Positions 34,067 to 46,365 of a DNA stretch of 64,000 nucleotides are shown one piece after another (position 1 is the first letter of the stretch; each line of letters starts with the position of its first letter). This DNA comes from Tretioscincus oriximinensis. Lineage: Eukaryota > Chordata > Lepidosauria > Squamata > Gymnophthalmidae. Made by a program: the position numbers and the translations under genes. Location: assembly GCA_022410635.1 (NCBI GenBank), contig JAJVDF010000247.1, positions 841,216 to 905,215 on the forward strand, read 5' to 3'. The notes under the pieces are model-generated. The model saw only the letters and a list, made by a program, of their open reading frames with translations. It ran no database searches and was not told the DNA's origin.

Positions 34067-34257
34067 TAGGCTGACCAGATGACCCCTTTAGGAAGGGGGA
34101 TAGAAACCCAGTTTTGGAATGCCTCACGGTTTTTGCTGAGGAAAACTTTTTTCAAAAAAAGATTTTTTTTTCAANTTTTTTTCTTTTTTAAATATTTTTC
34201 CCTCAGGAAAACCGGGAGGCACCGCAAAACTGGGTTTTCATCCCCCCCAAAGGGGCT
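34067..34257. mobile_element. hAT-like palindromic MITE (family A), right end lost
   Basis: Begins 'taggctgaccagatgacccc' and has both inner arms ('gaaacccagttttggaatgc' and 'gcaccgcaaaactgggtttt'). It stops at 'ccaaaggggct' without the final 'ggtcagccta'. Confidence 0.8.
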
Positions 34258-36170
34258 ATAACAAAAAGAGAGGAAGAAAAGAGGTAGTTGGCTGGAGAAA
34301 GGAAGGAAGACTTTTTAATTAGAGATAAAAGGAAGAGGGTGATGGGTCAGTGTGAATGAGTAGGGTGCAGAGATGAAATTAAAAAAGATATTACTGGAAA
34401 ATTTCCCTGGAAGTTCTTCCCAGGCAGAACTGAGATAGGAATTGAGCTGTGAGCGACAGAACAAGCTGGCGTCGCATGGTGCACCATAGAGTTCCCCAGG
34501 GGGGCGGTTGGTTTCACAGCTCTGGGATTTATAGCCCTGGCTTGGCAGAAAGAAGTCTTGTAAAGTGGCTCAAAGAAGGAGCGAGGGAAGGCGTGAAATG
34601 CGGTCAGCTGAGAAAGCCACATAGGCTGTAGCAGACGACCCTACAAAAATATGCAACCCCACGCAGCCGTGAATGCAATTACTCATGCACCTTGCCTCCC
34701 ATAATGGTCGTAGACCTACATGTCCAAGGATGCACTGGCCCAAAATGAAGCAGTATACCCATGTTCAGATCCACATACAGGCAACCTCAGCCGTACACTG
34801 GCATAGAAGAGGACAGGGAAACATGTGGCTGAGCTCACACTGATTTGTTGTTGTTGGGTACTGACAGTTGTTTGTTTGATGCAGTTTTCTTGGCACAGAT
34901 GCAAAAGTGGTTTTGCCTACTTCTGCAGAGGCTGGATATTAACTCTCTTCTTTCCAAGCAGTTTTTTCTATCGCTGAGCTACAAGATCCTTGTTCACACA
35001 GATGATCATCTGTAAATGAGAGCTGCATACACACAATTTAAGCTACACGCAGTTGCTAATTTGTAATTCAACCCCAATAACGTTTTCATTTCATGGTTTA
35101 AAATATCAGGATTTTCAAAACTAAGGTATATGCAGAGAGAGAGAGAGAAAAAAAAGGCAGCTGAATGCACTGAATATCTTTGCCCATCCAAAACATAGTT
35201 CTTTGTCCACAGTGGGGAGGGGAGATGTTGCCATTTGTAATGAAAATGAGTATATTTTGCAAGGCCAGGTGAATGAACATTGTTCTATGTGGGAAGGGTT
35301 ACTGTTGCATGAGCATCTTTTAACACTTTGAACAGAGAATAGTCCAAACAAGTAGCACTAATAAAACATTTGTTTCAGATTTCCCCACTGTTCCCGATCA
35401 CTCCAAAAGCATTCTTAAATTTATTTTAAATTAAGACTTTATGCATTTATCTTAAAGTAATATGGATTAAGTGAATCCAGGCTATCCTGGTTGACTAATC
35501 TGTATTACTTTATTCCAGATTAGGGCATCTGCATGCTTCTGATATGGATTTATTAGGGGGGTTGAATTTTATCATCAGGTCATAGCATGCTGCAGAAATT
35601 CAAATTCCCCAAGTCCCTGAGGCTGCAAATGAGGTTTGGGTTTGCAGCTTCAAAGCTTTCCTTGAGCTTTGAAGCTGCAACACATAGCTTGATGTATCAT
35701 GGCCTGTGCGTAAAGGGCCTTAAGTAGTCCACAATCATTCCTGCGCTATGGAAACCTTTCTGCAGAAATTTTAAAGACTATTCCATATCTTCTGTGTTCT
35801 ATATGTCATGTGACATGTTTTCACCCAGTCACAGTATGAGAAGGCAACCAGTCATCTAGAACACAGAAAGGCTAGAGAATACTTCCTGCTTCTGGACTAG
35901 GAGCAGGGATGCTTCTGCCTGGTGGACTCTGGAAACAGTTCCCAGAAGGCCATTCTCTGAAGTTAAGTGCAAAAAAGGTCAGAGTGTGATGTTTTCACTA
36001 GAAAACAGATTCCTGCTTGGAGACCACAAAGGTTCAAGCCCCTCTTCCAATGCGAACATGGTTTTTTTTGGAGCTACCAGATGATTCTGAGTAAACCAGA
36101 AAAGGTATGTTTTCGATATGACATAGAAATCCACTTGTGTACCATCTTTTAATATATGGTCACACAGTTT
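34258..36170. other. Unassigned intergenic sequence
   Basis: No exon or confident repeat recognised. A short (GA)n lies at 35133-35150. Confidence 0.3.
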
Positions 36171-36342
36171 CTCACCTCTTTTGCCTGGCCTTTGGCTGAA
36201 GAAATGCCATCTCTATCCCTACTTTTAATATTGTTTTATACTTTTTAAATTTTTGTGGTGATGTTTTACTGTTTTTGCCACCCTGAGACCTTCGGGTATA
36301 GGGCGGCGTATAAGTATAAATAAATAAATAAATAAATATTAC
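36171..36342 (+). mobile_element. LINE 3' end (same family as 55020-56025)
   Basis: Begins in the last RT codons ('cacctcttttgcctggcctt', LF.LAFG), then the 3' UTR 'ctgaagaaatgccatctcta', and ends 'gccaccctgagaccttcggg', 'gtataagtataaataaataa'. Confidence 0.85.
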
Positions 36343-36442
36343 CCAGGACAGGAGATTTTGGACAGTTTTGTAGAGCGTGGGAAGGGTCAAAAGAAACCTC
36401 TTCTATATTTTCATCAGCTTCTTCATTGCTGTTAACTCTGAT

Positions 36443-36512
36443 CATAGAAGAAGAAGGATAAGAAGAAAGAGAAGAAGAAGGGGAAGAGGAAAGAGAAGGG
36501 GGAGGAGAGCTA
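36443..36512. repeat. Purine tract (GAA/GGA)n
   Basis: Low-complexity 'gaagaagaaggataagaaga' and similar. It underlies a Ser/Pro-rich minus-strand open frame that is not a gene. Confidence 0.85.
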
Positions 36513-39459
36513 CCTGCTAAAGGCATCACACTTTTGATAGCAAGCCAGCAAGAAAGGTTCAGACTTGAGAAGATATGAATGTTCATTCTAATGGTCACCA
36601 CTAAAGGGCGTGGTTTTATGCCCTGTCCAGATGGGGGAGCACACGAAAACAATTATAATGCTGCCATTTTCCATTCATACTCAATCTGATCTTGTTCTTT
36701 GGCATTTTCAGGTTATTCTGGTATAGTTTTTGTGTGGTGGGGGCGTTCTCAGATTTTTATCCTCTAGGTGTGGTACAGTTCACATGATCCCATTCCCAGC
36801 ATTCTATGCTAGCTCTTATGAGGGACTTTCTATAAACATCTGAACAACCATAGTCAGTGGCGTTCTGGGAGTCAAAGGGCCCCCCACCAATTGGTTAGCA
36901 GCACACCAAGAGGGAGCATGGGACGACAGTCTTTGCACATGCACATGGTCACTGCCAAGCCCAAACATATTGTATACCACATGTCAATTCCTTGCCTAGT
37001 GTGTACTAGAATTACGGCTGAGCTTCTAGGGCTGCTTGTGTGTACACAAAGAGTGTCATGGACTCACAATCGTCATCAGGGCAGGGCTACTTGCTGGGCA
37101 GGGCCCACTTCATCAGGACCCCTCTTGCCATCAGGTAAGTTGGAACCCTGGCCAGTCCACCCCTGGGCAGAGTTTGAGAACCACTGATCTATTGTTATCC
37201 ATAGCCATCTGCAAGGTACCCCATTCAATGCTATATCAAAGCAGAGTTAAATATCTTTCTGCATTATCTTCACACATCCCAATCTGTTTTATAATCCTCA
37301 AACACATGGCTTGAAGCAGACATCTCTTCTACCTTTTGGCTGGGCCATTTAATTACTCAGTTTTCCTCTTGCTATTAAATTTTAAGAGTAGAGCCTTGCT
37401 TCTCATCTCAGCCTCTTTGGCTATAATTCTGTTGTTGGCTTGTCTCAGACAACAAGATTCAATGCCTGACTGTCTCCATATAAACTCAAGCCTGTACCCC
37501 ATAACCCTTCATCTCAAAAATATTACTTAATATTTATAGAGCACTTTAAATGCAGGAATCACTTAGTATTTCTCCATGCACTCATCAGTAAGTAGCCCTC
37601 CAAGAAAGGCATAACTTTACCTACCTCCCAGGACTGTTGTGAAGTTAAACGAGATTAGAAATATAAAAACACCAAACCTCTTAAAAGGTTCATAAATTCA
37701 CCTTGGGTCTGACAGTGTCAGACAAGTGCTGACAGAAACAGCAGGGAAGTCTATGAGATAAGTTTTGTTTCTTTTGGATTGGGACAGGAATTGGAGTTTG
37801 GGGCACAATCCTTTGTTTGCTTTAGCAAGGCTGTGTAGCTTGACATCTGTTTTGACTTCCGTGCATATCAAAAATTATTTTATTCTGATGCCACCAGAAC
37901 AGAATAGAAAAGGTGAGGGGATTGGTAATATTTACCCAAGGATCATGGGGTACAGCTTTACAATAAAATCTTACACAGATGTTCCAGAAAGTAAGCTTCA
38001 TTGGAATCAGAAAGACTGACTTTTGAATAAGGCTAGGGTTGCCACATATTGGGAAGAACTACACCAGAGCAGGTTTTGAGGGCAAACTCTATTCCGGCGA
38101 CATGTGGCTTTGCAAACAACACATCGTGAAAGAGGAGCCCCTCTGGATTATAGGGGAACTGCTTGAGTCCAGCACAAAGCCACACAGCTTCCGCTCCCGT
38201 TTTTATCCCTCATGAGAATCCAGCCAAAAAGGGGATATGTGGTTTCCTCACAAGTACTGCAGGGATTATAAATTGTACCTGGTGGAAATGCCTCTCTTCC
38301 ATGCCCATTAAAGGTGCAAATTTCTATCCCAGTTTCTGTAGGGTAAACTTAATATAGGACAGTAGCTTAATGGTACAAGAAGTACTTGGAAGAAACAGAG
38401 TTGCTGTTTTGAAGCCCAGTCCCAGTCTCTCCCCAGAAGTAAGCAGTGTCAAACGCTCCTGGATTTTTGCCTCTCCCCCCAAAAAATGAATAGAAATGCC
38501 CACAGACTAGCCATAGTGGAAGTAGAACAAAATGTCCAGCCTCTCTCTGGAAACAGACAACGGCAAATAACTTCAAAGAAAATTAAAGTCAACCAGGAAC
38601 TGATCATGATTCAGCAATACCCAGCAACAACAGGGGTAGTAATGGAATTCCATGCAAATTTCATTCTTCTTCAAAAGGTTTGTGTATTTGGAGAGGTAGG
38701 GTTTAAAAATGTCAGGTCAAAACCTTAATTGTTTGCCAAGAATACCAGAAGTCATGAGTTTAAAGTTAAGGGAAAAGATTTTAGATGCAAGACGTCATGC
38801 CATTGCTACAGGAATGTCACACACAGCATATAATGGAACTTCTTGATTATGATTTGAAGCCATTATTTACTGTTAAACTTTGTTAGGGTCTTTGTACTCT
38901 TGCCTGCAGAGGTCTGTAATAGTGGATCGGGAATAGAATGATCCGGTCCATCTGATACGGGCCTCTTGGGTATGACAATGACCATTATCAGCCATCTCAA
39001 GCCCTCTCAGGTCAGAAAATACATCCTTGGTACATACATGGTTAGCACTATATATATATAAAAAATAATCTTCCGTATATTGATAAACCATGTCGCAGTG
39101 ATCAGCATTTAAGTGAAGTGATTGAGCACAACCAGTGTCCATCACCCCAGATGGACATGGCTGGAAAATTGCCACTAGGCCTATATATTTTGGAATGGCC
39201 ACAAGCTGTTACTACTCACTTCACCCCACTGATTGACCAATCACCACTAAACCTGTTTGTTTCAGTGTGGCCATAGGCTGCCATCACCCATTCCCACCCA
39301 CTCTGGGGTGCTGGAGGCCAGCAACAGGCCCATGCCAAGTGGCAGGATGCCACTAGGGTGGGCTGGACCATACATGGAGGTTATATTTGGGGGGGTTAAT
39401 GACTAGTAATAATAATGACTTCAGGTATTCCTCCACACAGGCACTGTCCCCCACAGACT
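36513..39459. other. Unassigned intergenic sequence
   Basis: No exon recognised. 36880-37190 has fragments resembling DNA-transposon ends ('cagagtttgagaaccactga'). 38340-38640 has a diverged tRNA-like repeat ('gacagtagcttaatggtaca'). Confidence 0.3.
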
Positions 39460-39598
39460 GGAGCCTTATTCTGAGTTATAGCTCAGTGCAGACTGTGACA
39501 GGGCCCATTTTGAGCCTGCCATAGTTTAAACTAGTATATAGATGGCAAGCACCTATTCAAAGATATAACCCAGAATATGACTCAGTGGGGGCAGGACC
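39460..39598. mobile_element. Palindromic element family C
   Basis: Left 'ggagccttattctgagttat', right 'ataacccagaatatgactca' plus 'gtgggggcaggacc', with 'gcctgccatagtttaaacta' between. A diverged copy of the 61.2 kb hairpin. Confidence 0.65.
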
Positions 39599-39613
39599 TC
39601 CGAAAGTTCTTCN

Positions 39614-39650
39614 GNCCCCCCCCCCCCCCCACACACACACACACACACAC
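39614..39650. repeat. Poly(C) and (CA)n microsatellite
   Basis: A C-run with two nearby Ns followed by (ac)n. Ns probably mark unresolved homopolymer length. Confidence 0.9.
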
Positions 39651-40938
39651 TCTGCTGCCACCTTCTGGAGCGATGTTGCTAGCCAGGCGGAATAACTACC
39701 TTTTTCTCTTTGATTGAGTGCTCTGAACAAAATGACTAACTTCAATGCAAGGTTCGTGCTTGACATTTAATGGGCTTGGGGTGGAAATTTCTTCCATACA
39801 GCCACAATGCTGGCCAAGGAAGGATCACCAATTGCCTTGTGTTCCACAAAATGCTACCTGTCGCACATTTGAGACCTGCCATAACCAACATTAACATGCA
39901 GCTGGCAGACCTTAATAGATCCCCAAACATAGCTTAGGATCCGTTTGCACAGACCTCAGTAATGCATTTTAGGGATTTGTTGCAACACATTTAATGTGTT
40001 GTAGATGTGTAGCAGATCCCTGAAATGCATTGCAGAGCAAACAAGACCTGTGAACAGGAAGGAAGGGAGGGCCATTCCCTAAACAGCAACGCAGCAGGAT
40101 TGTCCAGGTACGTCTCGTTATGAGTCACTTTTTCTATATCACCAGCTGCTTTTTACCCAAGAAGGTAAAAGTCTGAAATAAGGTGGGAAGGTCTTTTTTG
40201 ACTTAAGCCTTGATTCCTGCTGCTCACCGAATTTGACCAAATGTTAATATTTAGCATCTTTGCATTTTTTATACATTATCCTGCTTTCAATATTGAAAAA
40301 AGCCATGCCAGTATTTTTTGGTATCCTTTTTGTTGTCCTACTTTCTGATAGCCCACTCCTGCTTTCCAATTTTTTGATGTGGTAACCTACTCACTCAGGC
40401 AAGCTGAAACTTGGAATGGCAAATAAAAGATTATTTTACACAGTACACAAACTATGGAGCTCAATTATTAATTACAGGCTGCATCCATAAGGGTGAAGTA
40501 GGATTACCAAATGCCAATATTTAGCAGGACATGCCCAGTATTTAGGGAGGCCTATGAGAGAGATTACAACTCCCATGAGGCTTAGCAAACAGCTGCGTCT
40601 TTAGAAGGTTCCAGACCTGCTCTTCTCTTATTTTTTGAAACTTGGATTCTGCTTTGCCTTTTTATTATTATTATTATTTTAATCTNGTAACCCTGTTTGA
40701 GCCAAGGGCATCAGAAGTGAACTTTATTGTAAGGGNCTGATTTCAAATCCTGTAGCTACTCCAAATGCACATTCATTTGCTCTTGACTGTAGCATCGAAG
40801 CAGGCTTGTTGCAGGCCTGGACATGCTACCATAGCCTAACAGTGACAGCATACCTTGCTATCGTCCATATTTTACCACACAGTCCTTCCACAAACTTCAG
40901 CTGCATATTTTTCCATGATTCAGAAATGAGAGCTCGGA
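39651..40938. other. Unassigned intergenic sequence
   Basis: No exon or clear repeat recognised. Confidence 0.3.
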
Positions 40939-41152
40939 AAATGCACTCAATCTCCCGGTTCAATTCCCCGCTCCTCCATGAAAGCCAGCTGGGTGACCTT
41001 GGGCCAGTCACAGTTCTTTGAACTCTCTCAGCCCCATTTGCTCCACAGGGTGTCTGTTGTGGAGAAAGCAACAAAAGCTATGTGCACCACCCTATGGTTG
41101 GCCGCCCTGAGACCTTTGGGTATAGGGCGGGATACAAGTACAAATAAATTAA
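40939..41152 (+). mobile_element. Sauria-type SINE, 5' truncated
   Basis: Starts near box B 'tctcccggttcaattccccg', then 'tgaccttgggccagtcacag', 'gtgtctgttgtggagaaagc', 'ggccgccctgagacctttgg' and tail 'caagtacaaataaat'. A well preserved copy. Confidence 0.9.
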
Positions 41153-41873
41153 ATATGCACTTACCATGCTAAATCTGTATTTGCTTGATCTGGATTAGCT
41201 ATATTCAGTTGCATTGACCTGAGTCATTGCCTGCTAACGTGTGGGTTCAACACATGACCCTGCGGCTCATCCAGGGCACATTTTCCTGGAAGTTCAGCTC
41301 TGTTCAGCAGCAGTTAGGTCAGAATTTAAAGGACTGCTGCAAAATCCATGCTCTTTTCATTGCTATTAAACTTGGCAGGCAAAAGGCTGCCAAGTTGTGA
41401 ATATTTAGAAATAAATCCCTTGGAAAACTATGGGCTAACTTGTGAGTGCTAAGTTTAAAAGCGTCTCATTTTGGCTGGAGTCTCTGGGACCCTCCTGACA
41501 CAACGAGGAAATGCCAGGGTTTTTAAAAGGAATTTGTGTATCGTTACCATGTGGGCACTGCTGTGACACAGGTCCAGACTGAACTATCAGGAGACATTTC
41601 ATTTTCCTTTTTNTTTAGAAATACCTAGTAATCCAGTTTAAGAATCACGAATCTCGTATGGTTGAGGAGGCTCCGTCGTTGCATGGATCAGATAACACTA
41701 AAAAAACTGTAATTCAAAGTAGAGGTAGACAACACCAGTACTGTCTATACTATAGCCACAGTTCTTGATATCGTCTTTCTCTTTTATTTCTTGTGTATAC
41801 TATATCCACACCTGCACTATCTGTTCTGGATAAACAGGTGATGCCTCCCTAGGTAAAATGGATTTGAGGCTGG

Positions 41874-41996
41874 AGTCACATATGCAATTTTAATACAGTT
41901 TCAGTCCTGAAGAACTAGATTACATCGGGGGGGATGGGGGAGTTAGTCTATTTCTTCAGGACTGAAGATGGATTAAGAATATGTGATTGACTCCTG
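41874..41996. mobile_element. Palindromic MITE (family B)
   Basis: Left 'gtcacatatgcaattttaat' and 'acagtttcagtcctgaagaa', right 'ttcttcaggactgaagatgg' and 'attaagaatatgtgattgac'. The arms pair well. Confidence 0.75.
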
Positions 41997-42653
41997 TAAA
42001 TCTTCACCACCACTACAGATGATAGCAAGTGAAATAGTTGAACACTAATGTATAATGCCTAAATATATTATTTCCCCCGCTCCCTTTCCTACTTCATTTT
42101 CTGCAGCCCCCTCTATACTGTCTTTGTTTCAGGATATATCACAGATTAGGGCAGGGGGGTGGGGGGGCTTTGTGAAATAAATTTCCCGGGGTCATTTCTA
42201 TGCCTGGGCCTTTCTTTGTAGCTGAGAGAATTGATGTATTTATCTTTTTTTTTAATTCACATGCAAAAGGAAACGCCACAATACCATACGTAACATTACG
42301 CAACAAATGGAATTTACACACGATCTTAAAAATTGTTTTCTTTCATGTAGCCAGTCCATAAATGGGAGGGTATAGTAGTTAAGCAACCTTCTTGCGTGTG
42401 AAAACCAGTCTAATCTGTTTAGAATTGAGGAAATAGCAATATCCATCTCAAGATGTTCATCAGCTTACAGCAGTTTATTTTATGATGTCCAAGTGGACCA
42501 AAGCAAAACCCGGACATTTAGGCTTCGTTAGCAGAACAGTTATCTCTGAAGAAAATTAAAGGATCACACCTAAAGAAACTAAGCTTTCCTTAATAAAACC
42601 AGTCCAGCAAAGGAGCTAGCAGCACTTTGAGACTAACTTGAGAAAAGTGGTTG

Positions 42654-42691
42654 GCATAAGCTTTCGTAGACAGGTCTACTTCTTCAGATGC
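42654..42691 (-). ncRNA. Hammerhead-ribozyme-like core, intact
   Basis: On the minus strand: GCAT, CTGAAGA, perfect hairpin GTAGAC-CT-GTCTAC, GAAA, GCTTATGC. Both invariant strands are intact and the stem II analogue is fully paired. Confidence 0.6.
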
Positions 42692-43020
42692 TGAGGGACT
42701 AATGTCAGGGTCAGGTATTTATAGGGAAATGTGTATGGGAGAAGACAAAGCATATGTAATTGTAGGGAGGTGTTGAATTGCAGGTAAATANCAGGAACTA
42801 ATCTCCTTAAAAAAACAGGTAAATAGCAGGAACTAATCCTCTTATGTAAAAAAGTCCCTGGGGCAACAAGGGGCAATGTCTGGTAGAGAATCAATCAAAT
42901 ACTTAACAGGTGTCATAAAAATGTATAGTTGGCCAGGAAACCATTGTCTCTGTTAAGTCCTTTGCTGATGGCCTGGAACTTGTGAATGTATTCAAGTTCT
43001 GCTGCTTCTCTTTCTCTGCT

Positions 43021-43058
43021 GCATCTGGAGAAGTAGACCTGTCTACGAAAGCTTATGC
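43021..43058 (+). ncRNA. Hammerhead-ribozyme-like core, mutated
   Basis: Same layout on plus, but the first core strand is CTGGAGA instead of CTGAAGA. The change of the conserved A should inactivate it. The hairpin and GAAA are intact. Confidence 0.55.
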
Positions 43059-43319
43059 CAACCACTTTTCTCAAGTTAGTCTCAAAGTGCTGCTAGCTCC
43101 TTTGCTGGACTTTCTGCTAGACTAACACGGCTATTTCTCTGAAATTAATAAAACCAGGACAGAGCAATGCAGCTTTAACAGGTTTGTAACAGAGGAAATT
43201 TTAGCAGGTTCAGCTTATAATGCCTACAACATCAAATGAAAATTTCTTTTTTCCCCAACCATCACAGCTGATTTCTTGGTCCTGGTTTCCTTATGGTAGT
43301 TCCAAAAGAAATGACAACC

Positions 43320-43400
43320 TAACCTTTGAAAAAGCTTTCAAGAGGAAGAGGAAGGAGAAGGAGAAGGGGGAGGAGGTGGAGGAAAAGGATTAGGAGAAGG
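43320..43400. repeat. Purine tract (GGA/GAA)n
   Basis: Low-complexity run of aggaagaggaaggagaagga type that merges into the reversed (ttc)n tail of the next SINE. Confidence 0.8.
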
Positions 43401-43692
43401 AAGAGAAGAAGAAGAAGAAGAACTGGGTTTTTATAGCCCACTATTCTCACTTGAAGGGACTCAAAACGGCTTACAAGCTTATTTTTTGCCCGAAGGTTTA
43501 CATTCTATCTTCCCCATTTATTAAATGGTCCTCATTTATCTAATTTCAATTTCTTGCTTTCAAATAGCTGGGTTGGCTAGTGCTGAGGTCAGTAGAGGGC
43601 GTTCACCCTTCTTCTGGCACAGAGCTTTGAACTTGGTATCTCAGCTGAATAATCAGTGCTCTTAGGTTAACTGCTGTACCACTGCAGTATTA
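43401..43692 (-). mobile_element. tRNA-derived SINE (type 2), reverse orientation
   Basis: Reverse complement shows the head near 43690, 'ccctctactgacctcagcac', 'aattgaaattagataaatga', and 'gagaatagtgggctataaaa' with the (ttc)n tail at the left. Confidence 0.8.
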
Positions 43693-44904
43693 AGTGGTGC
43701 AGAAGTTTGGGAAAGACAAATGAAGTAAAAATCAGAGCCATATGGGGCAATTTCATAAAGTAGGCTCTAATCAATACTATTTCTACTCGCCAGAACCACA
43801 ACTGCATACACAGATAACAAACAACATAGTCCCCAAATCACCTCAGAGATAGTAATGTAGTGGCCCTCATGATGTCATCCCAACTTGAACCTTCTCTTTG
43901 GGGCCAAGAATGTTTATTAGAGATAGAAGAACCAGATTGGTCTGTGAGAACAATCTTTTATGCAAACTATCTTCAAATTGTGTCTAGGTCCCTGCTTACA
44001 CATTTACTTTTAAATCTTTTTAGTTACGAGGAAGGACTGAAGAAGAATAAAAATAATAATAATAAAATAACCTGGATGCAAGTCACAAAAGTAAAAAATG
44101 GTACCCCAACTGAGATACCATCCACAGAAGACCCCAGTTGGGATTGGACAGAATTGACTTATCTTCCAGCCAGTGGTGGAGACAGGGAAGCTTTGGACAA
44201 GTGTCCAAGACTTCATCCTAACCTTACTACTCAGAACATCTCTGCAAGCGATGTTCTGTTCATAGAGATGAATTTGTTCACTGACCTCAACAGTGAATCA
44301 GAAATAATCCTGGAAGTTAGCTGAGCCCGTGTGTTCTGGCACCTTGGCAATCTCCAGCCCCAACTCATTGTACCACAGGATGGCTGGAAATCCTCATGAG
44401 GAGGAAACCAAGACATTAATAGAAGATCCTTGTCTGAGAAAAAACTTTCATAAGGGGGCTAGCTAAAACATTCTGTCTGGTGCACGTGGAAGATACTGCA
44501 GAGCTCTGGAGCCTCAGACTTTTCAGTAGAGCTTCTTTGCTATACATAAAATGGAATTACTAGCAACCTTTCAGCAGCCTGTGGCATTCCTGCTAGCACT
44601 CATGTAAATCAAACACTGCTTCATCATTTTGCACTGCAGTGAAATGACCACAGAATGAGCTAACTGAAGTTCCCAGTTATCTCAACTGTAACTAATGCCT
44701 GGCAGCCTTTGAAACAATTATCAGCCTCCTAAATATGAAAATACTAATCTACCTTAGAGTTGAACCTTTCAGATGAACCAGAACCACAATTCTCAGGCTA
44801 GCATGGAATGATGGGGACTGCAGTACGAGAACCTCTGGAGGACTGCAGGTGTGAGCTTCAATTAACAGGGTTNTAGTAGGTTATCAGAAAAAGTTTTGTG
44901 AAGC

Positions 44905-45125
44905 ACATGAGAACATAAAAGGAGCCCTGTTGAATGTGGCCAGAGCCCATCTAGTCTGGTATTCCGTTTCACACAGTGGCCCACCAATTGCACCTGGGCA
45001 GTCTCAAGCAGAAGACGGTAAAAATCTTCACCTATTCTCAACTTCCTGCAAACAGTATTTCAGGAAAACTGCCTGTTGCTCCATCTCAGTGGCAGTATCA
45101 ATAGATCCATCCTAGTAGCTATTTA
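44905..45125 (-). mobile_element. CR1 LINE, 3' end fragment (diverged)
   Basis: 'agaacataaaaggagccctg', 'ttgaatgtggccagagccca' and 'ttgcacctgggcagtctcaa'. Belongs to the older CR1 group also seen at 28824. Confidence 0.75.
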
Positions 45126-46049
45126 TACCCTTGGCACATGTAAGTATTCAAAATATGCAGATCACCCATTTTTTGTTACTGATGCCTCTTATACATAGTA
45201 GATAACAACAGGTCAGATCTCTAGCCAGAGTATTGTTTAATAAGTTAGGCTAAGTGTTGTTTAATTCTGCCTCTGCTTAAGACCAGTTCCTGAAATTATA
45301 ACAGCATCTGAATAGGTCCATGTCTGAAAAGATCCCCCAATAAGTCCTTAGGCCAACATTGCCACTCCTTGAGGGTTGGTGGCAATTCTGTGGGCAGTTA
45401 ACCTGCAATCTAGCTGACCTATATAGAAGGCTGATTCAGACATTCCCATCCTTGGGTCAGTCCTTTGGCAGTTGCTATCCTAGCAAGCAGACATCTAAAT
45501 CTGCTTGTGTTTGTCTTGACATGACTGGGAGCCTCATTCTGGACACCAGCGGGGTCAGTTCACACAGACAGGAAACGGACAGCCCTGGAAGGAAGACACG
45601 GAGGGNTCTGTCTAGGGCAGGATGTCGTTTCAGTTGTGACTTGGGGCTGCAGTTCTCCCGGCAGTGTAGGTGATGAGTTGGCCTCTGAATTGACAAATGG
45701 AAGTCTCCANATTTCCATGCCAAAAAACCCAGGCAGATTTCTTATAAGTGAAAAGGTGTGAAACAGAAGTTTTGTGATGGTGGGTTTGCTAGAATCGGAT
45801 AGAGAAGGATGCTGCCTACAATAATAGGCAAGGGGCTTTCCAAATTGAAAGGGATGGTCTTAGAAAATTGCATGCAAGGAGAGGACAAGGTAACCACAAG
45901 AAGGAGAGTATATCGGATTACATCCATTTTATCCTTCCCAAAACTAAGCCCATATTGGGCAGCAGAATGCCAATTAGTGATTACAATCCTATTCTCTCTT
46001 GGCCAAATTTANTTAGTGTATCACCTTAGAAACTTTTCAAAGAAATGGC
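45126..46049. other. Unassigned intergenic sequence
   Basis: No exon recognised. Open frames at 45359-45673 and 45475-45723 lack domain features. Confidence 0.3.
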
Positions 46050-46190
46050 CATATTACTCTGGGTCCAGATTATCGAGGGAGTCTCATAGTATCTTAGAGA
46101 CTAACAAGAAAAAGGTTTGCTCTTCTATATAGGCTCGTGCTGCCCACTTTTCTTTTGTTAGTCTCTAAGGTCCTACAAGACCCCCTTGCT
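46050..46190. mobile_element. Possible Penelope-like remnant (inverted module)
   Basis: 'atcttagagactaacaagaa' and, 60 bp on, 'ttttgttagtctctaaggtc' are inverted copies of the 'gagactaac' part of the module at 42602. No hammerhead core survives. Confidence 0.4.
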
Positions 46191-46241
46191 AAATATCCCA
46201 GGGACTGACAGGTCAGTTGTGCACTAAAAGGAATTAAATGC

Positions 46242-46365
46242 CTGGTTCCACATGAGCTTTTAAACCATGTTCAGTCCTGAAAATCTACATCAGAAAAAGC
46301 TGTTTCTGGTTTTCAGTCCAGTTCTTCAGGACTGATGATGGTTTAAAAGTAAGTATGTGACCAGA
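46242..46365. mobile_element. Palindromic MITE (family B)
   Basis: Left 'ctggttccacatgagctttt' and 'aaaccatgttcagtcctgaa', right 'ttcttcaggactgatgatgg' and 'tttaaaagtaagtatgtgac' plus 'cag'. One of the best preserved copies. Confidence 0.8.

Larger units (their letters stand above)
42600..43150. mobile_element. Penelope-like element remnant with inverted terminal modules
   Basis: A ~90-bp module at 42602-42691 ('gtccagcaaaggagctagca', 'gcataagctttcgtagacag') recurs in inverted orientation at 43021-43108 ('gcatctggagaagtagacct', 'tgctagctcctttgctggac'). Between them is about 330 bp without recognisable coding sequence, including a duplicated 'aacaggtaaatagcaggaac' segment. Presence of a hammerhead-like core in each module fits Penelope-like elements, whose terminal repeats are known to carry hammerhead ribozymes. 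A DIRS-like element is the alternative. Confidence 0.6.

Noticed and set aside
43860..44324. 154-codon open frame with acidic C-terminus (SASDVLFIEMNLF)
   Set aside because: Contains an apparent family B arm and an (AAT/AAC) tract. No family resemblance and no supporting splice sites.
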